Source of the DNA: Acanthaster planci | Taxonomy: Eukaryota > Echinodermata > Asteroidea > Valvatida > Acanthasteridae | Direction: 5' to 3' | NCBI RefSeq assembly: GCF_001949145.1 | Contig: NW_019091605.1 | Location: forward strand, 44,660-96,541 | Length of the DNA: 51,882 nucleotides | Shown here: positions 37,101 through 42,830 of the stretch, piece after piece | Layout: each line of letters begins with the position of its first letter | Numbering within the stretch: position 1 is the first letter of the stretch | Translations under genes and position numbers: made by a program | Notes under the pieces: model-generated | Seen by the model: only the letters and a program-made list of their open reading frames with translations | The model's database searches: none | Told to the model about the DNA's origin: nothing

Positions 37101-40100
37101 GAAAGGATGGAAAAATTACTTAGATTTTGTAATTACAGCCACTCATAATTTTGCCAACTTACTGTTGTCACACAACAGTGCTTGTAGTGTACATGTATTT
37201 CACTTTCCCAAGCATACAAAATATAGGGGTCAAAAGCCAGTGCTCAGTTTTCACAAACCACAAAAAAACATTACGATTGGCCATCACCAGAGGGACTGTT
37301 TGTGTCATGCGTATCTCGATCGTGATCAGTGATCTGACGCTGGTTCACTGACACGAAAACCCTCCTAATGGATAGAGCAAAGCAGCTTTTGGATCACTCA
37401 TTGAGATCCAGATCCAAGTGAAACAGACAGGCCCGTTGTCTCGCATTTTCTTTCAAAGAGCAACAAGTCAGAGGAAAACTGAACACTTCATGCGCTAAAA
37501 AAAAGATAGAAAAATGGATGGCCTCTTTTAGTCCAATAAGGTCCACGTGTAAGCAGATGTCTCACCTCAGGGTCCGTACTTTTCTGGTCACAAGAAACAA
37601 TTAAAGGCGGCTCATCTGTCACCAGGTCTGTTGTCTGCGAGGGAAAGATAAACCAGTCAGAGACATTTTATGCACACCAGTGTCGGGAGACTGAAAACCG
37701 ATATCCCCTGACATGGGAACAGATAAAATGTTGCAGCAAAAACCTTACCTTTGCAAAGTTGACTTGAATTTGTACTTACATGTGCATGCAATTTATAACA
37801 GTAATTATGTAACAGTTTATGTAGGCATAAGCTCATCCAAAAATCCAGAGCAATAGAACAATATCAATGAAAATGACCTATAAAATCTTCTTTACGTCCA
37901 CGTAAAGTGTTGAATGACAAAAAAATCATCTTGCTTTAACATATTAGCTGCTGACAATAATTTCACAGGGTTCCCCCAGCTGCAAACAATGTAAGCGCAT
38001 GCACAAAGTTGCGTGGCCTCCTCCAGCTGTCTTAACCTCTTGACGTTGGGACTTTTTTCTGAAAGCCGACTCTGAGAATTCCAGCCTCGCTTGACCACGA
38101 AGGCCACCTGCCAAACCGCAAATTCTCAGTTTGTGGCCCTGCGTGCTCTACACGCTTTGATTTACACAGTGAAATGGCTTCCACATTCCCACTGCCTCTT
38201 TTCAAAGTGGGGACTATTGTGAAGCTGGTGATTATGATGCAAAATCGGCCTTTTCATTTCTTGGCAACGCCACAGCTTTCAGATTTGATAAAATAATCAG
38301 TTCCTAATCACAGAATTTAAAAATTCATGTATGGGAAAAAATTATAGCTGAGGCTCAAGGTACATGAACATCAGACCTTCAAAGATTTCACAAAACATGG
38401 TGTAAATTTGAACCCCTGTGCCATAAAATGTGTACTGTATCTATGCAGTATGCTTATGTTTGATTTTACGATGACTTGCTTACATGTAGCCATGCAAAAT
38501 TTTAATTATATTAATGAGTATAATGGCTTTTACAAAGGCTGTTCCTTTGAAATGAGACAGCAGTCACCAAACAGTCACTGCTTATCTCCGCCTACCATTT
38601 TAAAAAGTTTTCGTTTCTTTTTCTTTTCTTTATCAGAACCACCCAGAAATTCTTCAAGTTCTCTCACAGCCAAACAAGTGATTCATTACCCTTTCAAACA
38701 AAGTCTTATGTTTCTTGAGACCTTTTTAAGTTAAGAAATGACGAGCCTTAACTGAATACGATCAGTTGCATGTACAATGTACTCATATTAATCATTGTTT
38801 TCTTTGTTCATCACAATGTACGCCACCTAAAATGATCGTGTAAGTCTACACCACAATTTGTTGTGCAAGTCGCAGACTTGCGCAGTGCTTAAGTTTCATG
38901 AAATCGCTCTTACTTTGTTGCGCAACGTACACAATAAAATGTGGCATAATTGACGTTACGTCGTTGCGTCAAGTTTCACGAAATTGACTGCAGAGTACTA
39001 CCACACCGACACATTACACACAATGCATTAGCAGTAACGAAGCCTAAAAGCTGACAAGATTTCTCATCAGGGACCAAACGAAAAAGAGTTGGGGGCAGGT
39101 GGCCAAGTGGTTAGGGTCTGTGGCTTCCAGTCATAGGGTTGGGCATTCGAATCCAGTTGCTGGCAGTATGTCGTGCCCTTGGCAAGCCACTTCATCCCCT
39201 GCTTGCCTCTCTCCACCCAGAAGTATAAATGGGTACCAACATTAGCTGGGAAGCAACCTGCGATGGACTGACATCCCATCCGAAGAATAGAAATATTTCC
39301 TACAAAGGAAACTAGAGATAAACACTGGCCTGATGAGCCGAATGGCTTGGACCAGACTTGCTTTTTAACAGAAAAGAGACTTACATAAATTGAGGTTGCA
39401 CTATTTGTTGCATTTATGCTCAATTTTATGAGTGTCTCGTTGCCTCCGATGTAGACCACCTCATTGCCAGTATTCTTAATCTTGTTGAGTATTCGGTAGA
39501 ATGGCTGACCAGTCTTCGATGGTTGGTGGAACTTGACATCAAAAGAGAGACCTATGATTTTCAAAAGAAAAAATAAGGGGATGCCAGGCCTGTTTGTTTC
39601 ATAATACGGATCTGAAGCTCGATCAGCGATCCATCATTGGTTCACTGACACCAGAGCCTGCCTAATGAATAGAGTGAACCAGCATTGGAATATCACTGAT
39701 CGACTAGGTCCCTGTTTGCGTAGGTCACAATAATGTGTTTCCATATGATTGCATATCACTGGAAACTGATCCATCGTACTCCTTGCGTCTTAAGTCGATA
39801 TGGAAACCAGACTTATCTGAAAACATTATTCACTACCCTTTAACCTTATAAACATGCTACCGGTAGGTTTACATAATTGTTTGCACTGTTAGCATCAACT
39901 TACAAATTAATGCGACATGGCAAAAGGTCAGAACCTCATTGGATGGGCACACAAATGGGATTACATGTAACACGTAGTCATCTTCACTCCTCATGTTTCA
40001 GTATTATCCATCGACCCCTGGGGGCTTTGGTTTAAAGAAAATGGGCCCAGTACAGGGTTCATACTCTTTCTCATGAATTAAATTCCATGATTTTTCCATG

Positions 40101-42504
40101 ACCTTTCTGGCCAGATTCCATGACTTTTCCATGACTTTAAACCAAGTTTTTATGTGACAGATTGAAAATTTGATCTCAAAGAATAGCGAATTAAAGTGCA
40201 TACATGTATGTATTAAGTGTCCAATGAAAAGCAGCTTTAATTTGTTCATCTTGTTATTTCAACAATTATAATTACAGGTTTTTTTGTTAAATCAAATTTG
40301 ATATGCACTGCTGGATAGAAAATCATTACCAGAATTATACCTACATGTATGTCAATATTGTTGAATTTTTAAGTCAACTTTTAATTCTGAATAATACAAA
40401 ATTGCCAGTTCCTGGTTTCATGGGCCACCATGAATGCTGCACCAGCTCTTTTCCCAGGCTGTTCTCTTGCATGCAACCACCACCAGGCTGTTCTCTTGCA
40501 CGCAACTACCACCCCCCCAAAAAAAACCATGCACACGTCAATGTTGATTTCACCAGCAAAATACAGTACTAGCATCATCTGATTGTAAATTCTTGTTTAG
40601 CTAGCATTCAGTTTGGTCTGTTATTTCTGTATGAGTTTTTCTTGAGACATCTGTGCTATTTACAGAAGGTGCTGTAAACTTGTCCAAGTACTTTAGGAAT
40701 TTTTGATGGCATTCAGCTGTTCATTAATCTGTTTCTGAATCACTTCTAATTCCAACATCTTCTCCTTTGCTGTACGTCGGAGGCTGTTTCATTTGGAAAT
40801 ACAAGTTAAGCTTCCTTTTGACTCAGCTTCCTTCTCTCAGTCTCTCTTCAAGCATTATGTAAGTGATCCCTTTCGCCACGGAAGCTGGGTACATGGATGA
40901 GCCTTTTGCCACATACGCCTTGACTAAAGGCTAGCCGAGTAGCCACAGCCACGCACACAATGAACCGCCATGTTACACTGACATGCACACACCACGCGCT
41001 CAAGAACTTATCATTTTCACAATCAGTCGATAAATGTTACGAATGAAAGAAAGTACGAGAAGAAATTGGTTGAAATATTTTCAATTATTAATCTTTACAA
41101 CTGAATTTTCACAAATTTTTATATTCCTTGGCTTTCCATGACTTTTCAGTGAAAGACCAAATTTTCCATGACTTTCAAGGCTTGAAACCAAAAAAGTAAA
41201 ATTCCATGACTTTCCAGGTCTTCCATGACCAGTATGAACCCTGCAGTATACATGTACATGTATGTACACTCACTAAGGGTAGGATGTTTACACGTTTAAA
41301 TAAAAAAAGGTCCAAATCCTTTTACAGATTTTTCCCAAATGTTTAAATGGAACCACCCTTTTTAGAGGTTTGACGTTTTGAATGAAGCAATCCGGTGTTC
41401 ATTTTCATTGTAAATGATGCTTGTTACTTGTACATACTGTTCTTTTTTCCCCACTTTTTTTGCACTTTTTGAGAAAAAATGTGGATTCTAAAAGAATAAT
41501 CATTGCTTGCCCCAAGCAATCTAAATTTTACATAGGTTCAGCCATGTGTATTGTTTAACTATATAATTATGCACATGTACGATAACACTGAGGTAGGCAG
41601 CGGAAGTCTCTGTGAAGTGTTGGCTAAATGTTCAAATGTTGTGGGAACGTTTTCTAAATGTTTTTCAAATTCAACGTAAATTCCCACCCTCAACACAGAC
41701 AGGTGTCTTGTACTTGTGGGAACCAAAATCTGTAGGAGGCCAACCTTTTGTTTCAACAACTTGGTTCCAATTCTCCTAACAAAAAAAACTGTGCCATTAA
41801 CACGGTTAAAATATACGCTGATACCCACATGTGCATAAACTGGGAGTTACCGTTAGTGTATAATGTACTTGCCACAACTTCCTCCTGGCAAAACAATGTT
41901 AACTCATACACATATAAACACGTATACATGTACATGTACTGTTTATGCATGAATTAACCAACCATACATGTATGACCACTATGACTGTACACATGTACAT
42001 GTGGTTTCCGCCTGTTAGCAACCACTGGGCCCAGATGCAAAGTACATGTACATGTAGTTCCTCCTCAATCCTGAGTCACTGCACCACTAAGTTCATGAAC
42101 AAAATGACTCAAGTGTGAACCTGCACATACATGTACAATACATTTCATGCACTGGTACATGTACATGTATGATTCATTTTTTATTTGCCAGCTTCAGTAC
42201 GTTTTTAGTCCACATTAGGCCCATAAACAAGTGAGGTTGCCCAGCTGGAAGTCTGTTACCATGGCATTACCTGATCCTCGCCAAGTCTCCATTTCAAAAA
42301 ATTTAAAACGTATCAAGGTTCATCCTGATAGTGACTCATCTACTGTACCGCATAGCCTACTTTACAATACCTCGCAGCTTATCCAGTGTAATTCTTGGCC
42401 GGTCAGTCTTCAGCCTCATTGAGGTCACAAGGACCTTGTCAACAGGAAGGAACATCAACAGCCACAAGGCTGCCACAAACATCACAAGTGGGTGGTGATA
42501 CATC
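15861..42504 (-). CDS. Semaphorin: signal peptide, Sema domain, PSI-like knot, Ig-like domains
   Basis: Eighteen coding exons on the minus strand join with every intron phase agreeing, giving 741 residues; a probable nineteenth exon (16136-15861) would bring it to 832. Residues 6-21 are a signal-peptide core. The Sema domain runs from about 50 to 535, with CGTN at 144-147, FYRERAEE near 272, KARLNCS at 312-318, PRPGTC at 398-403 and FGT at 468-470. A cysteine-rich PSI-like segment follows (Cys 537, 541, 545, 552, 559, 561, 567), then Ig-like sequence with Cys/Trp pairs and a YTC at 697-699. Known role of the family: Sema domains dimerise and bind plexins to guide axons and migrating cells. 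The class is undetermined; Sema-PSI-Ig fits secreted or single-pass types. Introns carry SINE, LINE and MITE remnants and an N gap. The 3' end is not secure, and a membrane segment was not proven. Confidence 0.9.
16479..16901 (+). mobile_element. piggyBac-type MITE with TTAA flanks (about 423 bp)
   Basis: Bounded by TTAA at 16479-16482 and 16898-16901. Inside the TTAA, the left end CCCCTTCTCACCGG and the right end (reverse complement CCCCTTGACGCCGG) form a terminal inverted repeat. TTAA target duplication is the hallmark of piggyBac elements. No transposase is encoded. A truncated inverted copy lies at 38032-38271. It lies just upstream (gene sense) of the probable last semaphorin exon. Confidence 0.75.
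17902..18122 (+). mobile_element. MITE family A, copy 3
   Basis: It begins CACTGTATAAATTTCGGGTC and ends GATCCCAAATTTATAGAATG. The interior CACCTGCCAAACAAATAAAA and ATGATACATCCCTTGTCAA match the other copies in order. It lies in the intron 3' of semaphorin exon 18, about 20 bp from that exon's donor. Confidence 0.65.
18145..18215 (-). CDS. Semaphorin coding exon 18 (residues 718-741), start of another Ig-like unit
   Basis: TTTTTTTCCAG precedes 18215 and GTAAGT follows 18145. Encodes NRLTEDGIKLRCDHYQELER then NKPV; GIKLRC resembles an Ig B strand with Cys729. 24 codons, ending in phase 0. The splice signals are strong. Confidence 0.8.
18969..19145 (-). CDS. Semaphorin coding exon 17 (residues 659-717), Ig E-F strands
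   Basis: TCCTTGCAG precedes 19145 and GTGAGT follows 18969. Encodes NHLVKLTKLSDKLLELRLRV, then IHNKSNGSYTCTAQVGDK and QVQVEAD; L.L.V...N.GSYTC is the Ig E-F signature with Cys699. Both edges agree in phase with their neighbours. Confidence 0.88.
19523..20044 (+). other. Longest open frame in the window (173 codons), unassigned
   Basis: Plus-strand frame inside the semaphorin intron between exons 16 and 17. The translation shows no domain, signal peptide or membrane segment that I recognise, no promoter or exon context, and AT-rich codon use like the surrounding intron. One open frame of this size is not exceptional in 52 kb. It is probably not a gene. Confidence 0.1.
20494..20616 (-). CDS. 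Semaphorin coding exon 16 (residues 618-658), second Cys/Trp pair
   Basis: TGGACTTCAG precedes 20616 and GTGAGC follows 20494. Encodes AQTLNINLTCSPWRDHEMML, then NASVHYGWDKNLSLRTCSRF plus A. Cys627 and Trp645 follow the previous Cys/Trp pair by only a few residues, an odd arrangement for one Ig fold. Three sequons (NLT, NAS, NLS). Confidence 0.8.
20863..20982 (-). CDS. Semaphorin coding exon 15 (residues 578-617), Ig B and C strands
   Basis: GTGTGAAATCTAG precedes 20982 and GTCAGT follows 20863. Encodes FLVQPDMSSIRTLSNSEVVL, then LCQVDFGSCPERPVNLSWVQ, with the Ig-type Cys599 and Trp615 pair (LLC...LSW). A nearer AG (CAG before CCGGAC) puts the reading out of frame, so it is rejected. Confidence 0.8.
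21655..21717. repeat. Short inverted repeat (15-bp arms, one mismatch)
   Basis: GATCCATGGAGCATT at 21655-21669 and AATGCTCCGTGGATC at 21703-21717 pair with one mismatch around a 33-nt spacer. It lies in the semaphorin intron close to mini-exon 14 (21813). Confidence 0.75.
21813..21862 (-). CDS. Semaphorin coding exon 14 (residues 561-577), 50-nt mini-exon
   Basis: CTTATATTAG precedes 21862 and GTAAGT follows 21813. Reads C-VLPYDCINGDSSGTST after completing the split cysteine codon, adding two cysteines to the PSI-like region. Its phases (2 in, 1 out) are exactly what exons 13 and 15 require, which is the main support. An alternative is that another unseen exon bridges them. Confidence 0.65.
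22378..22565 (-). CDS. Semaphorin coding exon 13 (residues 499-560), last blade and PSI-like start
   Basis: TGTGGGAAAG precedes 22565 (weak pyrimidine tract, so the 5' edge is provisional) and GTAAGC follows 22378. Encodes TVTGLELISKGNAKFLVVTT, comparable to 'I..L.LS.....LYVGSE..V', then RTVCSGKCMSECEELGPGCV and WRDNRCQ. Cysteines at 537, 541, 545, 552 and 559 stand where semaphorins have the PSI knot (C..C..CV.ARDPYCAWD), but the ARDP motif is replaced. Confidence 0.85.
22982..23155. mobile_element. MITE family C: 174-bp palindromic element
   Basis: The left arm ATACGGGTGTTTCACAAAAG continues TGCGCCACCAAGAGTTTGCA and GGCCAATCACAGC. The right arm is its inverted copy, ending at 23155 (GCACTATTGTGAAATGCCCG + TAT). 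The arms are about 65 bp with roughly 15% mismatch. Start of a second copy at 51817-51882. Confidence 0.8.
23980..24062 (-). CDS. Semaphorin coding exon 12 (residues 471-498)
   Basis: TTGACAG precedes 24062 and GTAAGC follows 23980. Encodes TTGSVIKAFKYN and FKTIEITEL. Joined to exon 11 it gives FGTTTGSVIKAF, the classic 'LGTD.G.V.KV' strand, which fixes both edges. Confidence 0.9.
24700..24850 (-). mobile_element. tRNA-type SINE remnant
   Basis: The minus strand contains GTTTGATTCCTAGCGTGG, resembling a Pol III B box (GGTTCGANTCC), followed by GATTCTGTGGGTTTTACCCA, GAATATTCCTTTTAGGGTTT and CCTGC. This 'GTGGGTTTTCTCCGG...TTTCCTCC' layout recurs in metazoan SINE bodies. Boundaries are uncertain. 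Confidence 0.4.
26216..26420 (-). CDS. Semaphorin coding exon 11 (residues 403-470), end of propeller
   Basis: CTTTTTTAG precedes 26420 and GTAAGT follows 26216. Begins CDEVHTTDYPPLLDKLVPNY, has a proline-rich loop (PGDQPPPPANL) and ends HFTSLAIDIDNCTYYFGT, corresponding to 'FT.IAVD.V......FLGT'. 68 codons, phase 0 in and phase 1 out. Confidence 0.93.
26798..26960 (+). mobile_element. Degenerate tRNA-derived SINE remnant
   Basis: GGTTTGATTCT at 26846-26856 fits a B box, followed by GTCCTTTGGCAAAACACTTC (26881 on), the same tail motif as the SINE at 39092 (CCTTGGCAAGCCACTTCATC). The A box is not recognisable. Confidence 0.45.
27520..27990 (+). repeat. 43-bp minisatellite interrupted by the assembly gap
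   Basis: Unit AAATCATCATTCACCCTCAG continuing TCCTCCAAAATCCTCCAAGT and TTT starts at 27867, 27910 and 27953 (43-bp spacing). Another unit ends directly at the gap (CCTCCAAAATCCTCCAGG at 27548-27565). The array therefore spans the N block. Confidence 0.85.
27566..27866. other. Assembly gap (301 N)
   Basis: Run of N inside a 43-bp tandem repeat. Open frames drawn across it are artefacts. It lies in the semaphorin intron between exons 10 and 11, so no known exon is lost if the phase match (PRPGT to CDEV) is right. Confidence 1.
28356..28503 (-). CDS. Semaphorin coding exon 10 (residues 353-402), PRPGT block
   Basis: CCTGTTTCAG precedes 28503 and GTATGT follows 28356. Encodes NGPEASALCRYRMVDIMKLF and NRQWLPILLENPRPGT, matching 'SAVC.Y.M.DI..VF......WVP.....P.PRPG.C'. 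The final cysteine is the first codon of exon 11. Confidence 0.95.
29022..29262 (+). mobile_element. MITE family A, copy 4
   Basis: It begins GGTAATTCCAGACATTTGGG and ends CACTTTTGGACCCCTAATTT. The interior GTAAACTACCTGCCAAACAG and CATGTCAAATAACAATAG are shared with the copies at 6145 and 17902. Its ends are more eroded. It lies in a semaphorin intron. Confidence 0.6.
29430..29992 (+). mobile_element. 3' end of a non-LTR retrotransposon (LINE), truncated
   Basis: Plus-strand fragments in two frames: HNYNTQSSVRG (about 29480), then, after a frameshift, GILYWNGLDDSLKSLPSLSV followed by KKLKAHLLGSYS and a stop near 29675. This is the typical C-terminal tail after a LINE reverse transcriptase (HNYNTR...WNSLP...FKKKLK). 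A 3' UTR follows, ending TGAAATAAATGTTTCATCAT then CATCAAAC, a short CAT-repeat tail. The tail touches the donor of semaphorin exon 9. Confidence 0.6.
29993..30056 (-). CDS. Semaphorin coding exon 9 (residues 332-352)
   Basis: TTTTTTTCAG precedes 30056 and GTAAGT follows 29993. Encodes QDVLWTDGNEGPEAYAVFTS plus P and a split Thr, matching 'LQDVF........YGVFTTS'. The donor is abutted by the 3' tail of a LINE remnant (CATCATCATC). Confidence 0.93.
30425..30533 (-). CDS. Semaphorin coding exon 8 (residues 296-331), KARLNCS block
   Basis: CTCCATCAG precedes 30533 and GTAGGT follows 30425. Encodes NDTGGPVNTQKFVTFIKARL, then NCSIPDDLLPYEFSEI; the family consensus is 'NDxGG...W.TFLKARLNCS.P....FY(F)NE(L/I)Q'. 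NCS is a conserved sequon. Confidence 0.96.
30585..30740 (+). mobile_element. Possible second LINE 3'-end fragment
   Basis: The plus-strand frame reads YRRAISNYYTAIPHSYP then IEIKSWNRIPGELQTLR, a stop, and KNYFHLNTY. It resembles the 'V..WN.LP..L........FK..LK.YL' tail of LINE reverse transcriptase proteins. Short, with an in-frame stop, so only suggestive. Confidence 0.35.
32106..32245 (-). CDS. Semaphorin coding exon 7 (residues 249-295), FYRE block
   Basis: ATTGTTTCAG precedes 32245 and GTAGGT follows 32106. Encodes EAVFVGKPFPF, DRKYIFTFYRERAEEYSN and LGEKLYSRIARVCQ, an unmistakable match to the family pattern 'KVYFFFRE.A.E......SR.ARVCKND'. Confidence 0.95.
34030..34203 (-). CDS. Semaphorin coding exon 6 (residues 191-248)
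   Basis: GGTTCTTTCAG precedes 34203 and GTAAGC follows 34030. Encodes CQIQNQSFSYQLLDQDGSEI, LYGGDANSDTFQRYGLSADG and ELDTVTVGLQFING, equivalent to the 'DGELY.GT..DF.G.....R' and 'FV' region. Phase 1 to phase 1. Divergent from vertebrate sequences but correctly placed. Confidence 0.82.
34720..34850 (+). repeat. CAAGTCAAGTC-type low-complexity repeat
   Basis: ACTCAAGTCAAGTC recurs imperfectly (TCTCAAGTCAAGTGAAATCA, GTGACTTGAGTCAAG). Similar short runs are seen near 8510 and 17320. A diverged simple or dispersed repeat in a semaphorin intron. Confidence 0.5.
35715..35820 (-). CDS. Semaphorin coding exon 5 (residues 156-190)
   Basis: CTACGGTAG precedes 35820 and GTAAAC follows 35715. Encodes TYLQIQTVARQFRHDQLGQW and TQDTGCIWDNGNSGD, placed where semaphorins have a G.C.(F/Y)D segment. 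The frame stays open past the donor (to 35500), so the 3' edge rests on phase: GAT G joins CA TGC of exon 6 perfectly. Confidence 0.7.
36346..36441 (-). CDS. Semaphorin coding exon 4 (residues 124-155), CGTN block
   Basis: GATCCACAG precedes 36441 and GTATGA follows 36346. Encodes KECWNFIRVAEETSSSGSYV and CGTNSQSALCYL, the hallmark 'C.N.I.V......YVCGTNAF.P.C' block of Sema domains. 32 codons in phase 0. Confidence 0.92.
37316..37410 (+). mobile_element. Short palindromic MITE family D, copy 1
   Basis: GATCAGTGATCTGACGCTGG then TTCACTGACACGAAAACCCT and CCTAATGGATAGAG align with 39619-39704. The right arm is eroded. Confidence 0.5.
37566..37634 (-). CDS. Semaphorin coding exon 3 (residues 101-123)
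   Basis: CCTCGCAG precedes 37634 and GTGAGA follows 37566. Exactly 23 codons in phase 0, ending PPLIVSCDQKSTDPE; it supplies the cysteine that precedes the ECxNFI segment in semaphorins. Confidence 0.75.
38032..38271 (-). mobile_element. Truncated copy of the piggyBac-type MITE
   Basis: Starts TTAACCTCTTGACG and runs inverted relative to 16479-16901. Shared: GAAAGCCGACTC, GACCACGAAGGCCACCTGCC, AAACCGCAAATTCTCAGTTT, GTGGCCCTGCGTGCTCTAC and TTTTCATTTCTTGGCAAC. Homology stops at about 38271, so the other end is lost. It lies in a semaphorin intron. Confidence 0.75.
39092..39368 (+). mobile_element. tRNA-derived SINE, near full length
   Basis: Pol III A box TGGCCAAGTGG at 39099-39109 and B box GCATTCGAATCC at 39143-39154 sit at tRNA-like spacing. 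The body GGCAAGCCACTTCATCCCCT, CTCCACCCAGAAGTATAAAT, GGGTACC, GACATCCCATCC, AACTAGAGATAAACACTGGC and CTGATGAGCC is a widespread metazoan SINE core. Antisense to the semaphorin, it ends about 16 bp from the donor of exon 2. It is not a functional tRNA gene: no intact cloverleaf 3' half follows the B box. Confidence 0.8.
39385..39551 (-). CDS. Semaphorin coding exon 2 (residues 45-100), start of Sema domain
   Basis: Acceptor TTGAAAATCATAG, donor GTAAGT. Encodes FYRILNKIKNTGNEVVYIGG, then NETLIKLSINATNS; this corresponds to the first propeller strands (in other semaphorins a ...LYVGA...L.L pattern). Two N-glycosylation sequons. A tRNA-derived SINE lies in the following intron within about 20 bp of the donor. 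Confidence 0.85.
39619..39704 (+). mobile_element. Short palindromic MITE family D, copy 2 (86 bp)
   Basis: The left arm TCGATCAGCGATCCATCATT then GGTTCACT is mirrored by AGTGAACCAGCATTGGAATA then TCACTGATCGA. Arms of about 28-31 bp flank a 25-nt centre shared with 37316-37410 (GACACCAGAGCCTGCCTAAT). It lies about 70 bp upstream of semaphorin exon 2 (gene sense). Confidence 0.65.
40053..41243. mobile_element. hAT-like non-autonomous DNA transposon (about 1.19 kb)
   Basis: Ends are CAGGGTTCATAC (40053-40064) and its exact inverse GTATGAACCCTG (41232-41243). Subterminal regions carry repeated TTCCATGACTTTTCCATGAC motifs, inverted between the two ends. Both ends are abutted by CAGTA, a possible target duplication. 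The interior has no transposase frame. hAT affiliation is inferred from the CAGGG... terminus. Confidence 0.65.
42371..42504 (-). CDS. Semaphorin exon 1 of coding region: signal peptide (residues 1-44)
   Basis: CTCTCTGACAG precedes G42504, one base before ATG at 42503, so an upstream non-coding exon exists. The 44 codons start MYHHPLVMFVAALWLLMFLP, a hydrophobic signal-peptide core at residues 6-21, then RPRITLDKLR, comparable to the short stretch before the Sema domain. The donor is GTATTG (weaker), phase 1. The Gly split codon fits exon 2 exactly. Confidence 0.75.
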
Positions 42505-42583
42505 CTGTCAGAGAGAATACAACACTGTACTGTATCGATACAAGAAGCATGGTCAAACTTGTAAAGCCATGTGCAACTATATG

Positions 42584-42830
42584 AACTGAGCCTTTTGCGA
42601 GTTCAATTTGATTAAAATCAGTTACACTTGAGTTTCTATAAATTCGCAAGAACATAACAATTTTAATTCTCCATACTTAAAGCACTGTTGTTATACCTGA
42701 TGATTCGGGGCAAGCTTTTGGTTAGTTACATCTAAGAGATGGCTTGCAACAATACACAGATCTCAATGGATAAGGACACAAAAGAACCAGTCCATTCCAG
42801 AGAGGGTGGTTGCTATGCAAAAGCTTGGGC
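42584..42830 (+). repeat. Dispersed repeat B, copy 2
   Basis: Same order of blocks and same orientation as 3553-3796, with scattered substitutions and small indels. It starts about 80 bp upstream (gene sense) of the first coding exon of the semaphorin, whose edge is 42504. Confidence 0.7.

Noticed and set aside
39092-39170. A functional tRNA gene
   Set aside because: A and B boxes are present, but the sequence runs into a SINE body, not a closed acceptor stem.
15861-42504. Plexin or MET-type receptor instead of a semaphorin
   Set aside because: The FYRE, KARLNCS and PRPGTC blocks are semaphorin-type, and an Ig-like region follows the PSI-like knot in place of repeated PSI/IPT units.
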